A stretch of DNA of 64,000 nt from contig JBBIPU010000005.1 of the NCBI GenBank assembly GCA_037442685.1, positions 1-64,000 of the forward strand, read 5' to 3'. Position numbers and translations under genes: made by a program. The DNA is from Draconibacterium sp037442685. Its GTDB lineage: Bacteria; Bacteroidota; Bacteroidia; Bacteroidales; Prolixibacteraceae. How positions within the stretch are numbered: position 1 is the stretch's first letter; each line of letters begins with the position of its first letter. The notes below the pieces were generated by a model that was given only the letters and a program-made list of their open reading frames with translations, made no database searches and had not been told where the DNA came from. Below, piece by piece: positions 18,511-25,959 of the stretch.

Positions 18511-19413
18511 TCAGATTTTTTCTGCTATCCTTAATTTTGCACTTCTCGACCGGTTGTTTGATCTTAACTCTTCATCGCCGGGAGTGATTACTTTTTTATT
18601 TATTATTTTAAATGGCGAAGTAATATTTCCATAAAAATCCTTTTCCACCTTTCCTTCAAAATTTCCGGATTTCATAAAATTCTTGCACAGCCTGTCTTCA
18701 AGACTGTGATAAGTAATTACAACAAGCCTTCCGCCTGGCTTCAGCACTTCAAGCGAAGCTTTCAGAAACTCCTGCAAAGCATCCATTTCTTCATTCACTT
18801 CTATTCTCAATGCCTGAAAAACCTGCGCGAGGTATTTGTTTTCAAGTGCTTTCGGGGTGCATTCCGAAATTATATCTTTCAGCTGTGTGGTAGTCCTGAT
18901 GCGCCGTTCTGCTCTTTTCCTGCAAATTACCGAGGCCAGATTTCGTGAATTCTTTATTTCACCGTAATTCCTGAAAATTTTCTCTAATTGTTCCTCCTGA
19001 TATTCATTCACAATTTTTGAAGCGTCTGTTTTTGCGCTCTGGTTCATACGCATATCCAGATTTCCTTCGAACCTGAAGGAAAATCCGCGATCGGGCACAT
19101 CAAAATCGTGAGACGAAACACCCAGATCGGCAAAAACCGCATCAACCTGTTCAATGCCATAATAGCGGAGGAAATTTTTAATATATCGAAAATTATGCCT
19201 GATAAAATACAACCTATTGTCTTTCAAAACATTAACAACTGAATCTTTGTCCTGATCAAAGGCAAAAAGTTTACCGGATATTAACTTTTCAATGATTAGT
19301 TTTGAATGACCACCGCCACCGTAAGTTGCATCAACAACGGTAGCTTCCGGAAATAAATTCAATCCATTAATACTTTCCTCAGCCAAAACAGGTATATGAT
19401 AAGCGTCCATCAT
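18511..19413 (-). CDS. rsmH: 16S rRNA m4C1402 methyltransferase RsmH
   Basis: A 300-aa SAM-dependent enzyme (formerly MraW) that N4-methylates C1402 of 16S rRNA. Motifs: the N-terminal HIPVLAEES, the SAM-binding VDATYGGGGHS (about 25-35), DLGVSSHDFD, the RGFSFR.EGNLDMRMNQS region, and the C-terminal VITYHSLEDRLCKNF and NNRSRSAKLRIAE. It lies one base from ftsL and 4 bp from mraZ, the conserved start of the dcw operon. Confidence 0.97.
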   Translation of the reverse strand: MMDAYHIPVLAEESINGLNLFPEATVVDATYGGGGHSKLIIEKLISGKLFAFDQDKDSVVNVLKDNRLYFIRHNFRYIKNFLRYYGIEQVDAVFADLGVSSHDFDVPDRGFSFRFEGNLDMRMNQSAKTDASKIVNEYQEEQLEKIFRNYGEIKNSRNLASVICRKRAERRIRTTTQLKDIISECTPKALENKYLAQVFQALRIEVNEEMDALQEFLKASLEVLKPGGRLVVITYHSLEDRLCKNFMKSGNFEGKVEKDFYGNITSPFKIINKKVITPGDEELRSNNRSRSAKLRIAEKI

Positions 19414-19417
19414 CTGA

Positions 19418-19870
19418 TCAGGCTTTTTTCTGTCGTTTTTCCTTTAATTTCAGCAAAAATTCTGCTTTTGTCATTTGTGGCTGACCCGGCCTGCTCAACG
19501 ACAGTAACCGGATTGATTCTCCCATTCCGATGAATTCAGCACCTTTTTCAAGACTTGCATATTTCAGGTACGAATCGGGAATGTTGATCCTTCCGTTGGG
19601 CGCCATTGTAACTTTCACAAAATTCTGGTAAAAAAATTCCAGCAATGCGTCATCTTCTTCATCAAACGGATCAAGCGTACTTTTAAAATCTTCAACCCTT
19701 TTTCTCCAGAATTTCTCGGGATGAATATCAAGACATTCCTTATGAAGATTTTTTTCAATAACAAGCGATTCAACTGCCAGATCGCCAAGTTCTTTCTTAA
19801 AGGAAGCGGGAAGCACAATTCTGCCTTTATCATCAATTGTAGCGCTGTATGTTCCTGCAAATTCGATCAT
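19418..19870 (-). CDS. mraZ: Transcriptional regulator MraZ
   Basis: A 150-aa protein with two tandem SpoVT/AbrB-like beta domains: FAGTYSATIDDKGRIVLPASFK at the N-terminus and VTMAPNGRINIPDSYLKYA in the second half. The paired DxKGRI/xxNGRI motifs are diagnostic. In other bacteria MraZ binds direct repeats just upstream of its own gene and tunes the dcw operon. It is the first gene of the operon here, and four boxes with the expected 10-bp phasing lie 42-78 bp upstream of its ATG, so autoregulation is likely. Confidence 0.95.
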   Translation of the reverse strand: MIEFAGTYSATIDDKGRIVLPASFKKELGDLAVESLVIEKNLHKECLDIHPEKFWRKRVEDFKSTLDPFDEEDDALLEFFYQNFVKVTMAPNGRINIPDSYLKYASLEKGAEFIGMGESIRLLSLSRPGQPQMTKAEFLLKLKEKRQKKA

Positions 19871-19897
19871 CTGTTAAATCACTTCTTATTTTAACGG

Positions 19898-19905
19898 TAA
19901 AAATA
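19898..19905 (-). promoter_or_regulatory. Probable -7 box of the dcw operon (TATTTTTA)
   Basis: On the minus strand this reads TATTTTTA, one mismatch from TAnnTTTG, 27 nt upstream of the mraZ ATG. The MraZ-type boxes begin 6 bp further upstream and would cover the -33 region. Confidence 0.4.
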
Positions 19906-19911
19906 GAAATT

Positions 19912-19948
19912 TATTCCAAAATATGCCATTTTATTCCATTCTATTCCA
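19912..19948 (-). promoter_or_regulatory. Predicted MraZ operator: four TATnCCA boxes at 10-bp spacing
   Basis: On the plus strand, TATTCCA at 19912, TATGCCA at 19922, TATTCCA at 19932 and TATTCCA at 19942; on the minus strand these are TGGAATA/TGGCATA direct repeats phased exactly 10 bp. Known MraZ operators are short TGG-containing direct repeats with 10-bp periodicity in front of mraZ. Position and phasing fit; binding is inference. Confidence 0.75.
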
Positions 19949-19978
19949 CCCTACAATAAAACTTTAAACTGAAAGAAC

Positions 19979-20043
19979 TGTTGAAAACCTGTTGAAATTT
20001 TGTTGAAATCTCAACAAACACTGTTAAATAATACATGTATTAT
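19979..20043. repeat. TGTTGAAA direct-repeat array and 16-bp palindrome
   Basis: TGTTGAAA occurs at 19979, 19990 and 20001 (11-bp steps), with a TGTTAAA variant at 20022 (21 bp further on, two helical turns). The third copy also forms TGTTGA-N4-TCAACA with 20011-20016. Immediately after, 20028-20043 is a perfect palindrome ATAATACATGTATTAT. The 379-bp mraZ-glsA gap holds these, the MraZ boxes and the glsA promoter; nothing else was recognised there. Confidence 0.7.
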
Positions 20044-20205
20044 ATTGATATTGAGATTACTAATATAATTAACCGATTAATAAACAACAGTTAATAACTC
20101 ACTTTGAGGGGGTTAAAAAATTTTATTTTGTATCAATAAAAAAGAATAAAATGGATGATTATGAAAAATTACTATCATTAATTCCTTCTCTGAGAAATAG
20201 TTAAT

Positions 20206-20213
20206 TATATTTG
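20206..20213 (+). promoter_or_regulatory. -7 promoter box TATATTTG before the glsA-like gene
   Basis: An exact TAnnTTTG match 36 nt upstream of the TTG start at 20250 and 22 nt upstream of an ATG at 20236. No TTG at the -33 position was seen. Confidence 0.5.
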
Positions 20214-20249
20214 CTATACAACTGATTTTCATTTGATGAATTTTAAATT

Positions 20250-21104
20250 TTGAGTGTGGAAGAAACTGTTACAAAACCTTTTAAACCTATAAATATCAAG
20301 GAGTTATTTATAGCAAAAAATCCAGCTCTGGCTAAAATAATGCCTGGATTTGCCTTTCGTGCCATTCACAGAATTTTACATATTGATTTTATAAACGATT
20401 TTATATTAAGAAATGGGCATCTGAAAGGAATTGATTTTGTCGATCAGGCAGTTACTGAGTTCAACGTTAAAGAACACATTTACGGCTATGAAAATTTACC
20501 CGAATCGGGTCGTTTTATTTTTGTCAGTAACCATCCGCTGGGCGGATTCGATTCGTTGCTTCTTATGAAATACGTTTATAAAAAATTAGGAAAGCTTAAA
20601 TTTTTGAGTAACGATGTTTTAATGGGGATACCGAGCCTGAGTTATATGTTCATTCCGGTTAACAAGCACGGCACCAACAGCAGGGAGGTTTCAGTTACAC
20701 TTGAAAAAGCATATAATTCAAACGAACAGATTCTCATATTCCCTTCTGGTCTTGCATCGAGGAGAATAAAAGGGAAAATCATGGATCTGGACTGGAAAAA
20801 ACATTTTATTACAAAGGCAATACAACATCAACGCGATGTATTTCCGGTTTTTATTGGTGGCCGGAATTCAAACCGGTTTTACAAGCTGGCAAATCTCCGG
20901 AAATTTCTTCATCTTAAATGGAATATCGAAATGTTTCTTTTACCCGATGAACTCATGAGGCATAAAAATGCAGATATCCCTGTATATTTTGGAAAACCAA
21001 TTTCATTTCAGATTTTCGATAAATCTAAAACGCACCAGGAATGGGCTGCCTGGGTGAAAGAACAGGTATATAAGCTGCCACTCCTGAGCTATCAGGAAAA
21101 TTAA
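20250..21104 (+). CDS. GlsA-like O-acyltransferase (glycine lipid synthesis)
   Basis: A 284-aa PlsC-superfamily acyltransferase. The acceptor/catalytic motif is NHPLGGFD with His95 and Asp101, an H-x5-D form; FPSGLASRR at about 169-177 fits the second acyltransferase block. With the OlsB-like gene that follows, it matches the glsB/glsA pair known from Bacteroides thetaiotaomicron, in which GlsB N-acylates glycine and GlsA O-acylates the product to a diacylated glycine lipid. The start is odd: a TTG that overlaps the stop of a five-codon frame beginning with ATG at 20236. A one-base error in the T run would join the two. The substrate assignment is inference from the pair. Confidence 0.75.
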   Translation: MSVEETVTKPFKPINIKELFIAKNPALAKIMPGFAFRAIHRILHIDFINDFILRNGHLKGIDFVDQAVTEFNVKEHIYGYENLPESGRFIFVSNHPLGGFDSLLLMKYVYKKLGKLKFLSNDVLMGIPSLSYMFIPVNKHGTNSREVSVTLEKAYNSNEQILIFPSGLASRRIKGKIMDLDWKKHFITKAIQHQRDVFPVFIGGRNSNRFYKLANLRKFLHLKWNIEMFLLPDELMRHKNADIPVYFGKPISFQIFDKSKTHQEWAAWVKEQVYKLPLLSYQEN

Positions 21105-21136
21105 AGGAATTTATTACAGACAAGCAGTAATTTTTC

Positions 21137-21144
21137 TAATTTTG
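21137..21144 (+). promoter_or_regulatory. -7 promoter box TAATTTTG before the glsB-like gene
   Basis: An exact TAnnTTTG match 31 nt before the ATG at 21176, in the 71-bp gap after the O-acyltransferase gene. The second gene of the pair can therefore be transcribed on its own. Confidence 0.5.
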
Positions 21145-21175
21145 CATTCTATTTTTCAAAAAAAAGGGATCGTAA

Positions 21176-22135
21176 ATGAAAAAAGTAACAGAACCACTGC
21201 CGAGGGAAGAAATTTACGCAGAACTCACTCCCGATAAATTACTGAGAAAAACAAACAAGGGAGGAAATGAAATTTATGTGGTTACATATCACGATTCGCC
21301 TGCCGTTTTGCACGAAATCGGTAGGTTACGTGAGATTACCTTTCGCGAAGCAGGTGGAGGTACCGGAAACGAAACAGACATTGACGAATACGACACTGCA
21401 CAAATACCTTACAAACAATTGATTGTATGGGATCCGGATGCAAAAGAGATTTTAGGTGGGTACAGATATATTCTTTGTGCTGAAGCTCCAAAAGATGAAA
21501 ATGGTCACATACTGTTGGCTACTTCCCATCTTTTCGATTTTTCTCAAAAATTTGTTGATGAATATTTACCATACACACTCGAGTTGGGAAGATCGTTTGT
21601 ACAACCTGCTTATCAGTCAAGCAAAGCAGGAGCAAAAGCACTTTTTGCGCTCGACAATCTGTGGGATGGATTGGGAGCACTCACCGTCGATCATCCTGAA
21701 ATCAGGTATTTTTTTGGAAAAGTAACCATGTATTCTCACTTTCACAATGAGGCAAGAAACCTGATTCAATACTTCTTCAAAAAATATTTCAGAGACGCTG
21801 AGAATCTTGTACATCCGAAAGTACCAGTCGAGTTTGATATGGATACTGTTGAAATGGAAAAATTATTTAACGGGAATTCATACAAGGAAGACTACAAAAT
21901 TTTGTTTCAAACCGTGAGACAGTATGGCGAAAATGTGCCTCCGCTGATTAATGCTTACATGAATCTTTCCCCTTCGATGAAAACTTTCGGAACATCGAGA
22001 AATATCGAGTTCGGAGAAGTACTTGAAACAGGGATAATTGTCACAATAGAAGATATTTACAGCTTCAAGGTTGACCGCCATATTGAAACTTACATTAAAG
22101 ATAAGGAAAACGGTCAGTGGCCTGAACCCAAATAA
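21176..22135 (+). CDS. GlsB/OlsB-like N-acyltransferase
   Basis: A 319-aa protein of the hemolysin-like/OlsB GNAT-fold acyltransferase family, which moves a 3-hydroxyacyl chain from acyl carrier protein to the amino group of an amino acid. Features: GRLREITFREAGGGTG near residues 50-65, the central DPDAKEILGGYRYILC and the LGRSFVQPAYQ motif near 145, all typical of this family. Paired with the O-acyltransferase just upstream it should make glycine (or related amino-acid) lipids, phosphorus-free membrane lipids found across Bacteroidota. Glycine versus ornithine or serine cannot be decided from the sequence. Confidence 0.8.
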   Translation: MKKVTEPLPREEIYAELTPDKLLRKTNKGGNEIYVVTYHDSPAVLHEIGRLREITFREAGGGTGNETDIDEYDTAQIPYKQLIVWDPDAKEILGGYRYILCAEAPKDENGHILLATSHLFDFSQKFVDEYLPYTLELGRSFVQPAYQSSKAGAKALFALDNLWDGLGALTVDHPEIRYFFGKVTMYSHFHNEARNLIQYFFKKYFRDAENLVHPKVPVEFDMDTVEMEKLFNGNSYKEDYKILFQTVRQYGENVPPLINAYMNLSPSMKTFGTSRNIEFGEVLETGIIVTIEDIYSFKVDRHIETYIKDKENGQWPEPK

Positions 22136-22141
22136 AAAACC

Positions 22142-22834
22142 ATGAACTTCTATTCCGATTTTCCAAAAATATTAGTTGCCGTCGATGCTATTATTTTTGG
22201 ATTCAACGAAAATGAATACGACCTGAAATTGCTGTTGCTCAAACGTAACTTTCAACCCGAAAAAGGGAAATGGTCGCTCATGGGAGGGTTTGTTGCTCCC
22301 GAAGAAAGTCTTGACAGTTCTGCACAAAGAATAGTTTCGCAATTAACCGGGCTCAATAATGTTTACATGGAACAGCTTTATGCATTCGGAGACGTTGCCC
22401 GAGACAGCGGTGGCCGGATTATTTCAGTTGCCTATTTTTCTTTGCTGAAAATAAATGAACACGACAGCACCCTGGTAAAAAAACATGGCGCATCGTGGAT
22501 TTCGCTCAGGGAATTGCCTGATCTGATTTTTGACCACAAAGAAATGGTTGAAAAAGCCTTAAGAAAACTCAGAATAAGGGCCCAAACCCAACCCATTGGT
22601 TTTGAACTGCTCCCTGAAAAATTTACCATCCCTCAGTTGCAGCGGCTTTACGAAGCAATTTACCAGGTTCCTTTCGATAAAAGAAATTTTAGAAGGAAAT
22701 TACTTGCCATGGGTTTACTTGAAAAGCAAAATGAAAAGGAAAAAGAAACCTCCAAAAAAGGAGCTTTTTACTATCACTTCAATAAGAAAAAATACGGTGA
22801 ATTACTTGAGAAAGGATTCAATTTCGATTTATGA
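22142..22834 (+). CDS. NrtR-family Nudix/winged-helix regulator
   Basis: A 230-aa two-domain protein: an N-terminal Nudix fold (residues 1-150) and a C-terminal winged helix (about 155-230, with FTIPQLQRLYEAIY and NFRRKLLAMGLLE). The Nudix box keeps its first Gly and Glu but the catalytic REUxEE core is replaced by QRIVSQL, so hydrolase activity is probably lost. This architecture is typical of NrtR-type regulators; Bacteroidota versions include sugar-utilisation repressors such as AraR. It starts 6 bp after the glsB-like stop, so it is probably co-transcribed with it. The ligand is unknown. Confidence 0.85.
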   Translation: MNFYSDFPKILVAVDAIIFGFNENEYDLKLLLLKRNFQPEKGKWSLMGGFVAPEESLDSSAQRIVSQLTGLNNVYMEQLYAFGDVARDSGGRIISVAYFSLLKINEHDSTLVKKHGASWISLRELPDLIFDHKEMVEKALRKLRIRAQTQPIGFELLPEKFTIPQLQRLYEAIYQVPFDKRNFRRKLLAMGLLEKQNEKEKETSKKGAFYYHFNKKKYGELLEKGFNFDL

Positions 22835-22855
22835 TCCTTTTATCTGAAGCCTTTT

Positions 22856-24754
22856 TCAATAGGCCCGCTGATCTTTCCCTTCATAATAGTTGATAAAAGA
22901 ACTGTTAACCACCCGGTTGCCTCCTGGCGTTGGATAATTTCCGGTAAAATACCAGTCACCCAGATCGTTCGGGCATGCTTTGTGCAAATTATCAACAGTT
23001 TGAAAAACAATTTCCACTTCTGCCTTGCAATCTTCAGGTTTCAGCAATTCAGCTATTTTCGCCGAAATCTGCACAGTTGTAAAGTTCTGATATATTTCCT
23101 GAACATAATTGACCATCTCTTCTTTCGGCAGATTTTGTTGTTGTTTGCATTTTAGGTAAACATCATCAATTACCGATTGCTGTCCGGTTTCCTTTAAAAG
23201 TCCGATTGCTGCATTAAAAGCAATAAACTTCTCGAGCTGGGCCATATCAATGCCATAACAATCAGGGTACCTGATCTGCGGCGCCGATGATAGAACTATT
23301 ATTTTTTTCGGATGTAACCTGTCGAGTATTCGTAAAATGCTGTTTTTCAAAGTGGTTCCGCGCACAATAGAATCGTCGATAATTACCAGTGTATCAATAT
23401 CATTCCTGATTATGCCGTAAGTGACGTCGTAAACATGGGCGACCAAATCTTCGCGACTTGCATCGTCGGCGATAAAAGTCCGAAGTTTAACGTCTTTGAT
23501 TGCTATTTTCTCCACCCTGGGTTCAAAAGAAATGATCCGCTTGATGTCTTCACTTGTCAATGAACCGTTTTTCCTTTTTATTTCTTCAATTTTCCAGTCA
23601 ACAAGGTAATTACGTATTCCTTCCACCATCCCGTAAAAAGCTGTTTCAGCAGTATTCGGAATGTACGAAAAGACTGTATTTTCAAAATCATAATCAACTG
23701 CTTTTAAAACAGCCGGACATATCAACTTACCAAGTTCTTTCCTTTCCTTGTAAATTTCTTTGTCACTTCCCCTCGAGAAATAAATACGCTCAAATGAACA
23801 TGAACTTCTTTTGTGCGGAACCCTGATGAGTTCGCTGCTGACCGTTCCATTTTTTTTAATAATAAGTGCTTCGCCGGGCTTTATTTCGTTCACTTTGCCC
23901 ACATGAACGTTCATCACTGTCTGGATTACAGGCCGTTCTGAAGCAACTACAACTATTTCATCATCATAATAATAATGAGCCGGTCTGATCCCCCACGGAT
24001 CTCGAATGACAAAAGCATCGCCATGGCCAATTAAACCGGCAATTGCATATCCACCATCCCAATCTTTGGTTGAACGCTCAAGAATATTCTGAATATCGAG
24101 ATTGTCAGCTATTTTATGCGAAATCTGAACATTGCTCAAACCCTCGTTTTTATATTTCCTGAAAAGAAGCTGATTTTCCTCATCCAGAAAATGTCCCACT
24201 TTCTCAAGCACAGTAACAGTATCGGTGTACGCTTTCGGGTGTTGACCCAGGTCGATTAGCACTTTGAAAAGTTCGTCGGTATTGGTCAGATTGAAGTTTC
24301 CGGCCAACACAAGGTTCCTCGATTTCCAGTTGTTCTGGCGCATTACAGGGTGTACAAAATCGATACTGTTTTTTCCAAAAGTGCCATACCTGAGATGACC
24401 AAGATAAAGTTCGCCGGCAAAAGGGAAATTCTTGTAGGCCCAGTCAATATCTTCAATATCAACACCTTCTCTTACAGCTTTCCTCAGAGGATCGTTGATC
24501 TGGTCGAAAACATCTTTGATCGGGTTTTCTTTAACCGAACGGAACCGGCTGATGTAAGCGCTTCCAGGCCCAAGACTGTCTTTTACACAAACCGCACCGG
24601 CACCATCCTGCCCCCGGTTGTGTTGTTTTTCCATCAACAGATACAACTTGTTTAAACCATATTTCCACGTTCCGTATTTTTCGCGGTAATACGATAATGG
24701 TTTTAAAAGCCTGATTAATGCAATCCCACACTCGTGCTGAATCTGGTCACTCAT
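22856..24754 (-). CDS. PurF-like class II glutamine amidotransferase/PRTase
   Basis: A 632-aa relative of amidophosphoribosyltransferase, the first enzyme of purine synthesis. The N-terminal amidotransferase half has Cys9 (HECGIAL, exposed if eight residues are removed), HNRGQDGAG and GHLRYGTFG; the phosphoribosyltransferase half has the PRPP loop VIIDDSIVRGTTL near residue 440. It is over 100 residues longer than ordinary PurF (about 470-505) and several glutaminase-site motifs vary (NFNLTN for NGNLTN, WGIRP for HGIRP). Bacteroidota often carry such a long form alongside a standard PurF, so this may be a paralogue. Its start overlaps the SPOR gene upstream by 8 bp. Confidence 0.82.
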   Translation of the reverse strand: MSDQIQHECGIALIRLLKPLSYYREKYGTWKYGLNKLYLLMEKQHNRGQDGAGAVCVKDSLGPGSAYISRFRSVKENPIKDVFDQINDPLRKAVREGVDIEDIDWAYKNFPFAGELYLGHLRYGTFGKNSIDFVHPVMRQNNWKSRNLVLAGNFNLTNTDELFKVLIDLGQHPKAYTDTVTVLEKVGHFLDEENQLLFRKYKNEGLSNVQISHKIADNLDIQNILERSTKDWDGGYAIAGLIGHGDAFVIRDPWGIRPAHYYYDDEIVVVASERPVIQTVMNVHVGKVNEIKPGEALIIKKNGTVSSELIRVPHKRSSCSFERIYFSRGSDKEIYKERKELGKLICPAVLKAVDYDFENTVFSYIPNTAETAFYGMVEGIRNYLVDWKIEEIKRKNGSLTSEDIKRIISFEPRVEKIAIKDVKLRTFIADDASREDLVAHVYDVTYGIIRNDIDTLVIIDDSIVRGTTLKNSILRILDRLHPKKIIVLSSAPQIRYPDCYGIDMAQLEKFIAFNAAIGLLKETGQQSVIDDVYLKCKQQQNLPKEEMVNYVQEIYQNFTTVQISAKIAELLKPEDCKAEVEIVFQTVDNLHKACPNDLGDWYFTGNYPTPGGNRVVNSSFINYYEGKDQRAY

Positions 24755-25211
24755 ATTGTAATTGTTTCATCAATGGAAAATCAATCTGGTCGGCAACGAT
24801 AAATGCCACCGGATATGTGTTTTTTATTTCCTTGTAAAGTTTTAATGCTTCATTTTTTGTTCTGAAATCGCCTACCCTGACCCTGAAATTCGGGGAGACA
24901 TAAATAACATGAACCGGATAATCGGGGTAAATGGATAGAAATTCAACTTTTTTCTTCAGGGCATTCTCTTTAGCATCGGCATCGGAACTGAAAAAAATCT
25001 CAACCCTGTATCCTTCGATTTTATTTGTGACTTTGTTATTCTCGATATGCCAGCTCAGTAATTTTTCAACCCGGGGATCCTGTTTGATATTCAGATTATT
25101 AAGCATCTCAGGCAGGTCAGAAGTCTGCGTTTTATCAACAGGAGAAGTGTACTGTGCATAAACAAGCTGACTTACAAAACTGATTAATGCTACTATCAAA
25201 AAAGACTTCAT
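24747..25211 (-). CDS. Secreted SPOR-domain protein
   Basis: A 154-aa protein with a signal peptide (MKSFLIVALISFVSQLVYAQ, cleavage after VYA) and a C-terminal SPOR-type domain (about residues 70-150: GYRVEIFFSS...VHVIYVSPNFRVRVGDFRTKNEAL). SPOR domains bind denuded glycan strands of peptidoglycan, usually at division sites. The ATG at 25211 is preferred over the TTG at 25223 because it puts the hydrophobic core right after Met-Lys-Ser. The stop overlaps the PurF-like start by 8 bp, an odd partnership that may simply be transcriptional coupling. Confidence 0.82.
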   Translation of the reverse strand: MKSFLIVALISFVSQLVYAQYTSPVDKTQTSDLPEMLNNLNIKQDPRVEKLLSWHIENNKVTNKIEGYRVEIFFSSDADAKENALKKKVEFLSIYPDYPVHVIYVSPNFRVRVGDFRTKNEALKLYKEIKNTYPVAFIVADQIDFPLMKQLQYE

Positions 25212-25233
25212 TGTTCCTGGCAAATTGTGCCGG

Positions 25234-25241
25234 CAAATATA
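25234..25241 (-). promoter_or_regulatory. -7 promoter box TATATTTG for the SPOR/PurF-like operon
   Basis: On the minus strand an exact TAnnTTTG match, 22 nt upstream of the ATG at 25211. Confidence 0.5.
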
Positions 25242-25341
25242 AACGAAATTGAATAAAATCGATAATCTTTTTTATCACCAGAGTTATTAAAAACTCATTT
25301 GTCAAAATACAATTGATTATATATTAATCTGTTACACAAAT

Positions 25342-25500
25342 CCCCCGGTTTAAAAGACGTTACTAAAATATATATGATAATATTGAGTTAACATTATCAG
25401 ATAATAAAAGGTAAGTAAATTTTTTTTTACAGTTTTGCTTTAATATGAAATGTACACCGTCAAAAAAAAAACCGGGATTTTTGTTTTTATTATTTTAAAA
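25342..25500 (+). other. Possible structured leader or ncRNA region in a 350-bp gap
   Basis: The gap before the AhpD-like gene holds CCCGGTTT (25344-25351) complementary to AAACCGGG (25469-25476), the latter followed by a T-rich stretch. Inside lies TGATAAT (25375-25381) with ATTATCA (25393-25399). This could be a long-range stem closing on a terminator-like end. An 8-bp match over this distance can arise by chance. No known riboswitch was recognised. Confidence 0.25.
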
Positions 25501-25575
25501 ATCGACATTAATATTCTTTTTTATTAATATTTTCGAAATCTAAACAAAAGACGGATATCTGGTAAAAGATTGATC

Positions 25576-25926
25576 ATGGGAAAACTGGTTGATGAATTCA
25601 ATGCTTACAGGGCAAAAATGAACGAAAAGATTCTGGCCGCTGACAACAAAGTGATGAAGAGGATTTACAGCCTTGATACTTTAACTTACCAGGAAGGCGC
25701 TTTAAGTACGAAAACCAAGGAAATGCTGGGACTGGCTACTTCGATGGTGCTCAGATGCGACGACTGCATAAAATACCATCTTGAAAGGTGTTTTGAACAG
25801 GGAGTTACCACCGCAGAGATTTTTGAGTTATTTGGTGTTGCTAATGTTGTTGGCGGAACAATTGTGATTCCTCATACCAGAAGAGCCGTTGAATATTGGG
25901 AAGAACTTAACGAAAATAACAGTTAG
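25576..25926 (+). CDS. AhpD-like carboxymuconolactone decarboxylase family protein
   Basis: A 116-aa all-helical protein of the AhpD/CMD family. The signature is the redox CxxC of RCDDCIKYHLERCFEQG with the conserved His, followed by a VANVVGGTIVIPH helix. Members with CxxC act as thiol-disulfide or peroxidase-reducing proteins; this one has the motif but its partner is not evident. ATG 25576 is taken; a TTG two codons earlier (25570) is possible. It is followed 33 bp later by the NifX-like gene on the same strand, suggesting one transcript. Confidence 0.85.
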   Translation: MGKLVDEFNAYRAKMNEKILAADNKVMKRIYSLDTLTYQEGALSTKTKEMLGLATSMVLRCDDCIKYHLERCFEQGVTTAEIFELFGVANVVGGTIVIPHTRRAVEYWEELNENNS

Positions 25927-25959
25927 CCTCAGTTGCAGAAATTTTAAAATATTATTGAA

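Noticed and set aside
20151..20204. 17-codon frame (MDDYEKLLS...) in the mraZ-glsA gap as a leader peptide
   Set aside because: No promoter close upstream and no codon pattern suggesting attenuation; the glsA -7 box lies at its end.
25375..25399. TGATAAT-N11-ATTATCA as an FNR/CRP-type site
   Set aside because: Arms and spacing do not match the TTGAT-N4-ATCAA pattern; kept only as part of the possible structured region.
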